A stretch of 64,000 nt of DNA from Roseovarius sp. (GTDB lineage: Bacteria > Pseudomonadota > Alphaproteobacteria > Rhodobacterales > Rhodobacteraceae). The stretch covers positions 124,001-188,000 of the forward strand of contig JACIYT010000002.1 of assembly GCA_014359765.1 (NCBI GenBank). Direction: 5' to 3'. The translations under genes were made by a program, and so were the position numbers. A model generated the notes under the pieces. The model was not told the origin of the DNA and did not search any database. It saw only the letters and a program-made list of their open reading frames with translations. This document shows, in pieces, positions 9,485 to 19,186 of this stretch (within the stretch, counting starts at the first letter, position 1; each line of letters opens with the position of its first letter).

Positions 9485-10876
9485 ATGCAGTTCGGGATGC
9501 GTTTTCGGCGCGCGGATGCCGCCGACAGGGCGAAAGAGAGATTCTGGCACGCGATCGAGGGTGCGCCCCTCGACGAGGTGCGCCGCATTCAGGAGGAGCG
9601 GCTGCGCGCGCAGATGGCCTGGCTCAAGGCGAAGTCGCCCTTCTACCAGGAGAAATTCGCCGCCGCCGGTGTGGATTTCGACGAGATCCGCACCATCGCG
9701 GACCTTCCGAAGCTGCCCTACACCTACAAGACCGAAATCCGCGAGAGCCTCGCCGCGGAGCCGCCTTTCGGCCGGCACCGCGCCGCGCCGATGGCCGACA
9801 TCATCCAGATGCAGGCCTCTTCGGGCACCACCGGAAGCCCGTCCTACGTCGCCCTGACCGAGGCCGATGCCGAGATGTGGCACGAGATGACGGCGCGCTG
9901 CTTCTTTGCCAACGGGGTGCGCCCGGGCGATCTGGTGCTGCACGCATTTTCGCTGGCCAAGGGCTTTGTCGGGGGCATCCCGGTGATGCAGGGCCTGCAA
10001 TACATGGGCGCGATCGACGTGCCGATCGGGGCCGATGGTGGCGCGGAGCGGCTGTTGCGGGCCTGTGCCGATACGCGCCCGCGCTGTATCGTCGGGGCGC
10101 CGAACTTCGTGCTGCACCTCGCCGAGAAGGCGCCCGAAGTGCTGGGCCGCAAGGCCAGCGAGCTGGGCGTGGAGCGGGTGATCGTCGGCGGCGAGCCGGG
10201 CGGCGGCATTCCGGCGATCCGGGCCAAGATCGAGGCCGCCTGGGGCGCGACCTGCACCGAGATGCTGGGCGGCACCGATCTGGGCGTGACCTACTGGGCA
10301 GAATGCGACGAACAGTCGGGAATGCATATGGTCAACATGGACTATATCATCACCGAGCTGCTCGACCCCGACAGCGGCGAGATCATCCCATGGGAAAAGG
10401 GCGCCGAGGGCGAGATGGTCTATACCGCGCTCGGCCGGCAGGCGAGCCCGCTGGTGCGGTTCCGCTCGGGCGACCATATCGAGGTGCTCGGCACGGATTG
10501 CACATGCGGGCGCACCGGCCCGAAGATCCGCTGCACCGGGCGCACCGATGACATGCTGATCGTGCGCGGTGCCAATGTGTTCCCCTCGGCGATCAACAGC
10601 GTGATCAATGAAATGGTGCCGGAAACCAACGGCGTCATGCGCATCGTCGCCGATTTCGAGGGCCATACCACGCAAGACGCGCTCAAGGTGATCGTCGAGC
10701 GCGGCCCGGGCCGCGACCCTGCCGACGATGCCGCCCTCAAGCGCAGGATCGAACAGCGCCTGCGCGATGCTCTCGTGTTCAAGGCCGACGTTCATCTCGT
10801 CGCGCCCGACACGTTTGAAAAACCCGGCGCCGCCAAGGTTGCCTTTGTCCTGAGAGAATATCCGGACCTGCCATGA
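9485..10876 (+). CDS. PaaK-like (phenylacetate-CoA ligase family) AMP-forming ligase
   Basis: QASSGTTGSPSYVAL motif; C-terminal GRTDDMLIVRGANVFPSAI typical of PaaK family; start 9485 after GGGAGG RBS. Confidence 0.88.
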   Translation: MQFGMRFRRADAADRAKERFWHAIEGAPLDEVRRIQEERLRAQMAWLKAKSPFYQEKFAAAGVDFDEIRTIADLPKLPYTYKTEIRESLAAEPPFGRHRAAPMADIIQMQASSGTTGSPSYVALTEADAEMWHEMTARCFFANGVRPGDLVLHAFSLAKGFVGGIPVMQGLQYMGAIDVPIGADGGAERLLRACADTRPRCIVGAPNFVLHLAEKAPEVLGRKASELGVERVIVGGEPGGGIPAIRAKIEAAWGATCTEMLGGTDLGVTYWAECDEQSGMHMVNMDYIITELLDPDSGEIIPWEKGAEGEMVYTALGRQASPLVRFRSGDHIEVLGTDCTCGRTGPKIRCTGRTDDMLIVRGANVFPSAINSVINEMVPETNGVMRIVADFEGHTTQDALKVIVERGPGRDPADDAALKRRIEQRLRDALVFKADVHLVAPDTFEKPGAAKVAFVLREYPDLP

Positions 10877-12480
10877 CACGCATGAAATCCCTTCTCGATA
10901 CCGGGTCCGACGACTTCCGGGAAAACGATGCCTTTTATCGCGCGAAGATCGGCGAGCTTCACGCCCTGCGCCTGCAACAGCGGGTGGGTGGCCCCGAAAA
11001 GGCACGGCAGCGGCATGTGCAGAAGGGCAAGATCCTGCCCCGCGAACGGGTCGAGCGGCTGATCGACCCGGGATCGCCGTTTCTCGAACTGGGCGAGCTG
11101 GCCGGTCTGGACAAGTATGACGACGTGCCGCCCGGTGCCGGGATCATCACCGGCATCGGCATGATCGAGGGCCGCCAATGCATGATCATCGCCAATGACG
11201 CCACGGTGAAGGGCGGGACCTATTTCGGCATGACCTGCCGCAAGCATGTCCGGGCGCAGCGGATCGCGTGGAACAACCGCCTGCCGGTGATCACGCTGGT
11301 CGATTCCGGCGGCGCGTTCCTGCCGGAACAGGCCAATATCTTTCCCGACGAGGGCCAGTTCGGCTCGATCTTTCACCAGCAGATCGGCATGTCGGGCGAT
11401 GGCATTCCGCAGATCGCCGTGGTCATGGGACCCTGCACCGCGGGCGGCGCCTATATCCCGGCGCTCTGCGACGAGGTGGTGATCGTGCGCGGCCAGGGCT
11501 TCATGTATCTGGGCGGGCCGGAGCTGACCTTTGCGGCCACCGGCGAAAAGGTCGATGCCGAGACGCTGGGCGGCGGCAAGATGCATTGCTCGGTCTCCGG
11601 CGTGACCGACCACCTGGCCGAGGATGACGCCCATGCGCTCGCGATCACGCGCGAGATCGTGAGCCACCTGGGCGAACGGCCCCAACCGCGCAAGACGCCC
11701 CGCCCCCCGCGCCCGCCCGCCTACCCGGTCGAGGAGATCCACGGCATCATCAGCCGCGATCCCAAGGTGCCCACCGACAACCGCGAGATCGTCGCGCGGC
11801 TGCTCGATGACAGCGATTTCCACGAGTTCAAGCCGCTTTACGGCGACACGCTGATGACCGGCTGGGGCCGTATCCACGGCCACGAGATCGGCATTCTCGC
11901 CAATACCGGGGTGCTGTTCGTCGAGGCGGCGCTCAAGGCCACGCATTTCATCAACCTGTGCGTCCAGCGCGATATCCCGCTGCTGTTTCTCGCCGATGTG
12001 AACGGCTTCATGGTCGGGCGCGAGGTCGAACAGATGGGCATCGCCAAGGCGGGCGCCAAGATGATCACGGCCATGTCCTCGGCAAGGGTGCCGAAATTCA
12101 CCATCATCACCGGCGGCTCCTACGGGGCGGGATATCTGGCGATGCTGGGCCGGCCCTTCCAGCCCGACGCGATGTTCGCCTGGCCCACGGGCCGGTCCGC
12201 GATCATGGGGCCCGAACAGGCCGCCAGCGTGCTGGCGCAGGTCCGCGCGCAGATCAACGAACGGGAGGGCAGGAGCTGGACCGCCGAGGAGGAAGAGGCG
12301 TTCAAGGCGCCGATCCGCAAGGAATACGAGGATTTTCAGGGGGCCTACAATTTCGCGTCGAATCTCTGGATCGATGGCGTGATCACGCCGGGCGAAACCC
12401 GCGACGTCATGGCGCTCCTGCTCGATGTGACCGCGCGCCGACCGAAGGTCGAGACGCATTTCGGCGTGTTCAGGATGTGA
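10873..12480 (+). CDS. Biotin-dependent acyl-CoA carboxylase, carboxyltransferase (beta) subunit (MccB/AtuC/PccB-like)
   Basis: 535 aa; GGTYFGMTCRKHVRAQRIA, DSGGAFLPEQANIFPDEGQFGSIFHQQ, GPCTAGGAYIPALCDE. Confidence 0.92.
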   Translation: MTRMKSLLDTGSDDFRENDAFYRAKIGELHALRLQQRVGGPEKARQRHVQKGKILPRERVERLIDPGSPFLELGELAGLDKYDDVPPGAGIITGIGMIEGRQCMIIANDATVKGGTYFGMTCRKHVRAQRIAWNNRLPVITLVDSGGAFLPEQANIFPDEGQFGSIFHQQIGMSGDGIPQIAVVMGPCTAGGAYIPALCDEVVIVRGQGFMYLGGPELTFAATGEKVDAETLGGGKMHCSVSGVTDHLAEDDAHALAITREIVSHLGERPQPRKTPRPPRPPAYPVEEIHGIISRDPKVPTDNREIVARLLDDSDFHEFKPLYGDTLMTGWGRIHGHEIGILANTGVLFVEAALKATHFINLCVQRDIPLLFLADVNGFMVGREVEQMGIAKAGAKMITAMSSARVPKFTIITGGSYGAGYLAMLGRPFQPDAMFAWPTGRSAIMGPEQAASVLAQVRAQINEREGRSWTAEEEEAFKAPIRKEYEDFQGAYNFASNLWIDGVITPGETRDVMALLLDVTARRPKVETHFGVFRM

Positions 12481-12490
12481 GGGGAAGGCC

Positions 12491-14497
12491 ATGAAGATCA
12501 GGACACTCCTCATCGCCAATCGCGGCGAAATCGCCTGCCGGATCGCGCGCACCGCGCGGGCCTGCGGGATCACCCCGGTCGGTGTGCATTCCGAGGCCGA
12601 TGCCGACGCCCTCCATGTCCGCGAGATCGGGCGCTCGGTCTGTGTCGGCGCCGGGCCGGCCTCCGAGAGCTATCTCAGGATCGACGCCGTGATCGACGCC
12701 GCCCGCGCCGTGGGCGCCGACGCGATCCATCCCGGCTATGGTTTCCTGGCCGAGAACCCCGATTTCGCCCGCGCGGTCGAGGCCGCCGGCATGATCTTCA
12801 TGGGGCCGACGCCGGAGACGCTCGAACGATTTGGCGACAAGGCCAGCGCCAAGCAGGCGGCGATTGCCGCCAGCGTCCCGGTGATCGCCGGTGTCGAGGG
12901 CGCGCGCTCGGACCCCGACGAGATCGCCGACGAGGTGCGCAGGATGGGCCTTCCGGTGCTTCTCAAGGCGGTCGGCGGTGGCGGCGGGCGCGGCCAGCGG
13001 CTGGTGACGAGCGAGGCCACGCTGATCGAGGATATCGAGGGGGCGCTGCGCGAGGCGCGCTCGACCTTCGGATCCGAGGGGCTCCTGCTGGAGCGTTTCC
13101 TGCCGGAGGCGCGCCATGTCGAGGTGCAGATCGCAGGCGACGGCAAGGGCCATGTCGTGCATCTGTTCGAGCGCGACTGCACGCTCCAGCGCCGCCACCA
13201 GAAGGTCATCGAGGAGGCCCCCGCCTGGGGCCTGCCCCGGACGCTGCTCGACGATATCGCGCGCGACGCGGTGCGCCTCGGCGAGACGCTCGACTATCGC
13301 GGCCTGGGCACGGTGGAATTCCTCGTCGCGGGGGAGGCCTATTTCTTCCTCGAGGTGAACCCGCGTATCCAGGTGGAACATCCGGTCACCGAGGCGATCA
13401 CCGGGCTGGACCTCGTGGCGCTGCACCTGCGCATCGCCGAGGGTGCCGGGCTTGGCCTGCGGCAGGAGGATCTGCGGATCGACGGGCACGCGATCGAGGC
13501 GCGGCTCTATGCCGAGGACCCCGCCATGGAGTTTGCCCCATCGACGGGCCGGCTGGGCACGCTCAGCCTGCCGGCGGGGCTCCGGATCGACAGCGGCGTG
13601 GCCGAAGGCGACGAGGTGACGCCCTATTACGACCCGATGATCGCCAAGCTGATCGTCCACGCGCCGGACCGGGAAACCGCGCTGGCGCGGCTGGCGGCGG
13701 CGCTCGATCATGTCGCGGTCGAGGGGGTGGAGACCAATCGCGCCTTTCTCGGCGCGCTGGTCCGGGCGCCGGAATTCGCCGGGATGCAGGTGCATACGCG
13801 CTGGATCGACGGGCGCATCGAGGCGCTGACGCGCCCCGCGCCGATCGCACGCCCGGCCCTGTGGAAGGCGGCGGCGGCCATTCTCTTCGTGGCCTCGGGC
13901 CGCACCGATCAATGCCCCGAGCCCTGGAACAATCGCGACACCTTTGCCGGCTGGCGGCTGGGGCTGGGCGGCGATCCGCTCGAGGCGGGGCAGCGCGTGA
14001 CGCTGACCGATGCCGCCGGGGCATCGGAGGAATTGCGCGTGGGTCCCGTCCGGCCCGGCAGCCGATACGAGGTGCTGTCGGAGGATGGCAGCGCAATCAC
14101 CCTGAACATGCGCGAGATCAGCCCCGGGCGCTGGCGGCTCGGCGAGGGGCGCGAGGTCCATCTGATCGACGCGCGGCTTCACGCCGGGGTGATCGAACTC
14201 GACACGCCCGAGGGCCGGCTCGTGTTCCGCCCGGCGGCGGCGCTCGACTATGCCGGCGGCGAAGGCGCGGCCGAACGCAGCGTGGTCTCGCCGCTGACCG
14301 GCATGATCGTCGAGGTGAAGGCCGCCGAGGGCCAGGCCGTGGCCGAGGGCGATGTCATCGCGGTCATGGAGTCGATGAAACTCGAAATCTCGATCCGCGC
14401 CGCGGCCGCAGGCACGGTCGGGTCCGTCACCGTCACAAAGGGCGACATGGTCGATCGCGGCCAGGTCATCGCCGAAATCCTGCCGCCAGAGGAGTGA
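12491..14497 (+). CDS. Biotin-dependent acyl-CoA carboxylase, biotin carboxylase + BCCP (alpha) subunit
   Basis: IANRGEIACRIARTARACGI, GGGGGRGQRLV, FLEVNPRIQVEHPVTE and C-terminal biotinyl motif VMESMKLEI. Confidence 0.93.
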   Translation: MKIRTLLIANRGEIACRIARTARACGITPVGVHSEADADALHVREIGRSVCVGAGPASESYLRIDAVIDAARAVGADAIHPGYGFLAENPDFARAVEAAGMIFMGPTPETLERFGDKASAKQAAIAASVPVIAGVEGARSDPDEIADEVRRMGLPVLLKAVGGGGGRGQRLVTSEATLIEDIEGALREARSTFGSEGLLLERFLPEARHVEVQIAGDGKGHVVHLFERDCTLQRRHQKVIEEAPAWGLPRTLLDDIARDAVRLGETLDYRGLGTVEFLVAGEAYFFLEVNPRIQVEHPVTEAITGLDLVALHLRIAEGAGLGLRQEDLRIDGHAIEARLYAEDPAMEFAPSTGRLGTLSLPAGLRIDSGVAEGDEVTPYYDPMIAKLIVHAPDRETALARLAAALDHVAVEGVETNRAFLGALVRAPEFAGMQVHTRWIDGRIEALTRPAPIARPALWKAAAAILFVASGRTDQCPEPWNNRDTFAGWRLGLGGDPLEAGQRVTLTDAAGASEELRVGPVRPGSRYEVLSEDGSAITLNMREISPGRWRLGEGREVHLIDARLHAGVIELDTPEGRLVFRPAAALDYAGGEGAAERSVVSPLTGMIVEVKAAEGQAVAEGDVIAVMESMKLEISIRAAAAGTVGSVTVTKGDMVDRGQVIAEILPPEE

Positions 14498-14501
14498 GCA
14501 C

Positions 14502-15461
14502 ATGAGCGACTTTCCGAAATTCGTCGAATTCCGCGAGGAGGGTCCGCGCGAGGGCTTTCAGATCGAAAAGAAGATCTACCCGATCGAGCAGCGCGTCGAA
14601 CTCATCGACATGCTGAGCGAAACCGGCCTCAAGCGTATCCAGGTCGGCAGTTTCGTCAGCCCCAAATACGTGCCGCAGATGGCCGATACCGGCGAGCTGT
14701 TCCAGCGCATCAAGCGCAAGCCCGGCGTGAACTACACCGCGCTCTGGCTCAACGACAAGGGCTTTCGCAAGGCGCTGACGGCGCATGAGGTCGATATCGA
14801 CCCGCGCCTGCTGTTCTACCCGTCCGAGGCCTTTGCCCAGGCCAACAACAACTGCTCCTCCGCCGAAATGCGCGAGCGGCAGCGCGACTGGGTGCGTCTC
14901 TACAAGCAGGAGGGCTACACCGTCGATGCGGCCTATGTGATGACGGCCTTCGGCTGCAATTACGAGGGGCCGATCCCGCAGGAGCGTATCCTCGACGATT
15001 TCCGCTTCATCCTGCAACTTTGCGGCGAAGAGGAGATCCCCGTGCCGATCCTGGTGATCGCCGACACGATGGGCTGGGGCAATCCCGAGGCGGTCAAGCG
15101 CATGATCGGTGCCCTGCGCGAGCTGGCCCCGGAGGCGCGCATCGGGATGCATATTCACGATACGCGCGGGCTGGGCATCGCCAATCTCCATGCCGCCCTG
15201 TCGATGGGGGTGGACATGTTCGAAAGCTCGATCGCGGGGCTTGGCGGCTGTCCGTTCGCGGGCCACGGCCATGCGCGCGCGGCTGGGAATGTCTGCACCG
15301 AGGATGCGGTTTTCCTGTGTCATGAACTGGGCATCGAGACCGGCATCGATCTCGACAAGCTGATCGCCGCCGCGCTCAAGGCCGAGGAAATCATCGGCGC
15401 GCCGCTGATGGGCCGGGTCATGCATTCGGGCGGTCTCGACAAGTATCGCAAGGCAAGCTGA
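14502..15461 (+). CDS. HMG-CoA lyase-like protein (divergent)
   Basis: DRE-TIM type: EEGPREGFQIEKK, MHIHDTRGLGIANLHAALSMGVD, SIAGLGGCPFAGHGHARAAGNVCTED. Confidence 0.85.
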   Translation: MSDFPKFVEFREEGPREGFQIEKKIYPIEQRVELIDMLSETGLKRIQVGSFVSPKYVPQMADTGELFQRIKRKPGVNYTALWLNDKGFRKALTAHEVDIDPRLLFYPSEAFAQANNNCSSAEMRERQRDWVRLYKQEGYTVDAAYVMTAFGCNYEGPIPQERILDDFRFILQLCGEEEIPVPILVIADTMGWGNPEAVKRMIGALRELAPEARIGMHIHDTRGLGIANLHAALSMGVDMFESSIAGLGGCPFAGHGHARAAGNVCTEDAVFLCHELGIETGIDLDKLIAAALKAEEIIGAPLMGRVMHSGGLDKYRKAS

Positions 15462-15472
15462 GGAGGACAGAA

Positions 15473-16387
15473 ATGGCAAAGGCACTTGACGGAAAGGTCG
15501 TGCTGGTCACCGGCGCGGGGGGCGGGATCGGCCGCGATATCGCCCTGATGGCCGCGGCCGAGGGGGCGGCGGTGGTGGTCAACGATCTGGGCGCGTCGCT
15601 GAAGGGCACCGGCCAGTCCGAGACCGCCGCCGACAAGGTTGTCGAGGAGATCCGCGCCGCGGGCGGCGAGGCGATCGCCGATGGCGGGTCGGTCGCGGAC
15701 CCGGAGGCCGCGCGCGCCATGGTGGAGGCCGGGGTGAAGGCCTTTGGTCGCATCGACGCGGTGGTGAACAATGCCGGCATCCTGCGCGACGGCTTCTTCC
15801 ACAAGATGACCTACGAGGATTTCGACGCGGTGGTAAAGGTCCATCTCTACGGCGCCTTCAACACCAGCCGCGCGGCGGCCGACTATTTCCGCGAGCAGGA
15901 AAGCGGCGCGCTGGTGCACATGACCTCGACCTCGGGGCTGATCGGCAATTACGCCCAGGCGAATTATTCCGCGGCGAAGCTGGGCATCGCGGCCTTCTCC
16001 AAGTCGGTCGCGCTGGACCTGAGGCGCTGGAACGTGCGCTCCAACTGCATCGCGCCCTTTGCCTGGAGCCGGATGATCTCGTCCATCAAGACCGACACGC
16101 CCGAACAGCAGGCGCGCGTCGAGAAGATCAAGCAGATGACCCCGGCGAAGGTCGCCCCGATGGCCTGTTTCCTGATGTCCGACAAGGCCGAGGGCGTGAG
16201 CGGACAGATCTTCGCAGTGCGCATGAACGAGATCTTCCTGTTCAATCAGCCCCGCCCCGTTCGCTCGGTCCATTCCGGCGAGGGCTGGACCGCCGATGCC
16301 ATCGCCGAGCGCGCCATTCCCGCCCTCAGGTCGCAATTCACCCCGCTCGAGGTATCGGCGGACGTGTTTTCGTGGGATCCGGTCTGA
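15473..16387 (+). CDS. SDR family dehydrogenase (multifunctional-enzyme-2/hydroxyacyl-CoA dehydrogenase-like)
   Basis: VTGAGGGIGRDIALMAA, NNAGILRDGFFHKM, YSAAKLGIAAFSKS. Confidence 0.9.
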   Translation: MAKALDGKVVLVTGAGGGIGRDIALMAAAEGAAVVVNDLGASLKGTGQSETAADKVVEEIRAAGGEAIADGGSVADPEAARAMVEAGVKAFGRIDAVVNNAGILRDGFFHKMTYEDFDAVVKVHLYGAFNTSRAAADYFREQESGALVHMTSTSGLIGNYAQANYSAAKLGIAAFSKSVALDLRRWNVRSNCIAPFAWSRMISSIKTDTPEQQARVEKIKQMTPAKVAPMACFLMSDKAEGVSGQIFAVRMNEIFLFNQPRPVRSVHSGEGWTADAIAERAIPALRSQFTPLEVSADVFSWDPV

Positions 16388-17187
16388 TGGGCAAGCGCAA
16401 GGACAAGATCACGTCGAAGATCGGCTGGAGCACGCCGGACAGGATCAACGTGCGGGGGCTCGACCTGCCGAACGAGATCCTCGGCCACATGAACCTCGGC
16501 GATCTGGCATTCCTGCAAGTGACGGGCCGCAAGGCCACGCCCGAGGAAAGCCGGGTCTTCAATGCCATCATCATCACCCTCGTGGAACATGGCATCACCC
16601 CCTCGGCGATGGTTGCGCGGATGACCTACATGGGCGCGCCCGAATCGCTTCAGGCGGCGGTGGCGGCGGGGCTCTGCGGGCTGGGAACGGTGTTTGTCGG
16701 CTCGATGGAGGGCGCGTCGCGGATGCTCTACGAGGCGCTGCCGCGCGAGGCGCTCGGCACCGGGGCGGATCTCGACGCCATCGCGCGCGAGACGGTCGCG
16801 CAGTTCCGTGCGCGCAACGCCATCGTGCCGGGGCTGGGCCATCCGGTGCACAAGCCGGTCGATCCGCGCGCCCCGCGCCTGTTCGAGATCGCGGCGGAGA
16901 ACGGCATGTCGGGCGAATATGTCGCGCTGATCCAGAAGATCCAGGCCGAGGCCGAGGCAAGATCCGGCAAGATGCTGCCGATCAACGCCACCGGGGCGAT
17001 CGGCGCGATCTGCTGCGAATTCGGCTTTCCGTGGAAGATCGTGCGCGGTTTTGGCGTCATGGCACGCGCCATCGGGCTGGTCGGGCATATCCTCGAGGAA
17101 AGCGAGAACCCGATTTCCTTCGAGCTGTGGCAGCGCGCCGAGGAGGAGATCCTCGAGACATCGGGTCCCGGCGCGGATCAGGCGTAA
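16372..17187 (+). CDS. Citrate synthase superfamily protein, citryl-CoA-lyase-like
   Basis: GLGHPVHKPVDPRAPRLFE and LPINATGAIGAICCEFGFPWKIVRGF; ~270 aa, lacking full-length citrate synthase N-terminus; overlaps SDR gene. Confidence 0.8.
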   Translation: MGSGLMGKRKDKITSKIGWSTPDRINVRGLDLPNEILGHMNLGDLAFLQVTGRKATPEESRVFNAIIITLVEHGITPSAMVARMTYMGAPESLQAAVAAGLCGLGTVFVGSMEGASRMLYEALPREALGTGADLDAIARETVAQFRARNAIVPGLGHPVHKPVDPRAPRLFEIAAENGMSGEYVALIQKIQAEAEARSGKMLPINATGAIGAICCEFGFPWKIVRGFGVMARAIGLVGHILEESENPISFELWQRAEEEILETSGPGADQA

Positions 17188-17309
17188 TCGCCCCTGGCCG
17201 GGCGTCGCATGGCCGCGACGCCCGGCAAGCCGTCGGCGCGGGCGCGCGGGCGGCGGATCGCTGGTGATGTGATCCTTTCGTGACAGGGCGGATCGGGCGT
17301 TGTCATGCG

Positions 17310-17337
17310 CCATATTTCCAATATACGTGAAATATGG
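17310..17337. promoter_or_regulatory. Inverted repeat overlapping the arsR-arsC start codon, candidate ArsR operator
   Basis: CCATATTTC-N10-GAAATATGG, 9-bp perfect arms; the ATG at 17334 lies in the right arm. Confidence 0.7.
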
Positions 17338-18191
17338 AAAAAGAAATTCCCGCCCGCCTGTCCATCCTCGGCCATCCGCAGCGGCTGGCGGTTTTCCGGC
17401 TTCTGATGCGGCGCTATCCGGATCGTGTGCCCGCCGGGGAGCTTGCCGAGGCGCTCGATCTCAAGGCCTCGACGCTGTCGGCATATCTCTCGGCGCTGGG
17501 CCGGGCCGGGCTGGTGGTGCAGGAGCGGGCCGGGACATCGCTGCGCTACCAGATCGCCATGACGGAGGTGCGACGCACCCTCGATTACCTGCTCCATGAC
17601 TGCTGTCGCGGTCGGCCGGAGCTTTGTTCGCCTGTCCCCTTGTCCCGCGCCACAGGAAATCCGCCCATGTCCGACCACAAGTTCAGGGTGCTCTTCATCT
17701 GCACCGGCAATTCCGCTCGCTCGATCTTTGCGGAGTCGATTCTGCGCAAAGAGGCGGGCGACCGTTTCGAGGCATACTCTGCCGGCACCAGGCCGCGCTC
17801 GGAGCTGAACCCGTTCGCGCTCGATGTGCTGCGGCAGAAGGGCCATGACATTTCGGTTCTTCGCGCAAGGAACATCGCCGAGTTCCAGGGTGAAGGCGCG
17901 CCGAAATTCGATTTCGTCTTTACCGTCTGCAACCGGGCGGCGAACGAGGCATGCCCGGCCTGGGAGGGGCAGCCGGTCAGCGCCCATTGGGGGATGCCCG
18001 ACCCGGTAAAGGCCGAAGGGACCGATGCGCAGAAGAGCCTCGCCTTTCATCAGGCTTACGGGATCCTGCGCAACCGGATCGCGATCTTTGCGGCGCTGCC
18101 GATCGCGGCGCTCGATCGTCTCTCGCTCCAGAAGGCGGTGGACGATATCGGGCAGGTCGCGACCGGGGCCGAGGCGGGGGCGCGCGCATGA
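17334..18191 (+). CDS. ArsR repressor fused to low-molecular-weight phosphatase-type arsenate reductase
   Basis: N-terminal winged helix ([47 protein letters not shown]...[10 protein letters not shown]), then [21 protein letters not shown]-loop; one continuous frame. Confidence 0.9.
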   Translation: MEKEIPARLSILGHPQRLAVFRLLMRRYPDRVPAGELAEALDLKASTLSAYLSALGRAGLVVQERAGTSLRYQIAMTEVRRTLDYLLHDCCRGRPELCSPVPLSRATGNPPMSDHKFRVLFICTGNSARSIFAESILRKEAGDRFEAYSAGTRPRSELNPFALDVLRQKGHDISVLRARNIAEFQGEGAPKFDFVFTVCNRAANEACPAWEGQPVSAHWGMPDPVKAEGTDAQKSLAFHQAYGILRNRIAIFAALPIAALDRLSLQKAVDDIGQVATGAEAGARA

Positions 18192-19186
18192 CCGTCATCG
18201 CCCTCAACGGCCTCGGCCGCATCGGCAAGCTGGCGCTCAGGCCGCTTCTGGAGCGCGGCGCGCGGATCGCCTGGATCAACGATGCGGTCGGCGATCCGGC
18301 GATGCACGCGCATCTGCTGGAATTCGACACCGTGCACGGGCGATGGGATGCTGCATTCGCGCATGACGCCGAAAGCGTGACCATCGACGGCACGCGGCTG
18401 CCTTTCGTCGGCGCAAGGGAGCTGTCGGCGCTGCCGCTGGAGGGGGTGGACCTGGTGATCGACTGCACGGGCGCTTTCAAGAATGCGGCGCGGCTTGCGC
18501 CCTATTTCGAGGCAGGCGCGAAAAAGGTGGTGGTCTCGGCCCCGGTCAAGGACGGGGGCGCGGCCAACATCGTCCAGGGTGTCAATCACGCCAGCTACGA
18601 TCCGGCGAAGCACCGGATCGTGACGGCGGCGAGTTGCACGACGAACTGCCTCGCGCCGGTGGTCAAGGTCATCCACGAGGCGATCGGCATCCGTCACGGC
18701 ACGATCACCACGATCCACGATGTGACCAACACCCAGACCATCGTGGACCGCCCCGCCAGGGACCTGCGCCGCGCGCGCTCGGCGCTGAATTCGCTGATCC
18801 CGACCACGACCGGCTCGGCTAGCGCGATCACGTTGATCTACCCCGAGCTGACGGGGCGGCTGAACGGCCATGCCGTGCGCGTGCCGCTCCTGAACGCCTC
18901 GCTCACCGATTGCGTCTTCGAGGTGGATCGCCCGACGACGGTCGCGGAGGTCAACGCACTCTTCAAGGCCGCGGCCGAGGGGCCGCTTGCGGGGATCCTC
19001 GGCTATGAGGAGCGCCCGCTCGTTTCCGCAGACTATACCAACGACACGCGCTCGGCCATCGTGGATGCGCCGTCCACGATGGTGGTGAACGGCACCCAGG
19101 TGAAGATCTATGCCTGGTATGACAACGAGATGGGCTATGCGCATCGCCTCGTGGACGTGGCGATGATGGTGGCGGCCTCGCTGTGA
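18188..19186 (+). CDS. ArsJ-associated glyceraldehyde-3-phosphate dehydrogenase
   Basis: [44 protein letters not shown]; overlaps neighbours by 4 bp and precedes arsJ. Confidence 0.9.
   Translation: MTVIALNGLGRIGKLALRPLLERGARIAWINDAVGDPAMHAHLLEFDTVHGRWDAAFAHDAESVTIDGTRLPFVGARELSALPLEGVDLVIDCTGAFKNAARLAPYFEAGAKKVVVSAPVKDGGAANIVQGVNHASYDPAKHRIVTAASCTTNCLAPVVKVIHEAIGIRHGTITTIHDVTNTQTIVDRPARDLRRARSALNSLIPTTTGSASAITLIYPELTGRLNGHAVRVPLLNASLTDCVFEVDRPTTVAEVNALFKAAAEGPLAGILGYEERPLVSADYTNDTRSAIVDAPSTMVVNGTQVKIYAWYDNEMGYAHRLVDVAMMVAASL

Noticed and set aside
12491-14497. Atypical biotinyl motif (ESMKLE instead of EAMKM) as a sign of inactivity
   Set aside because: The biotinylated Met-Lys is preserved and such flanking variation is common
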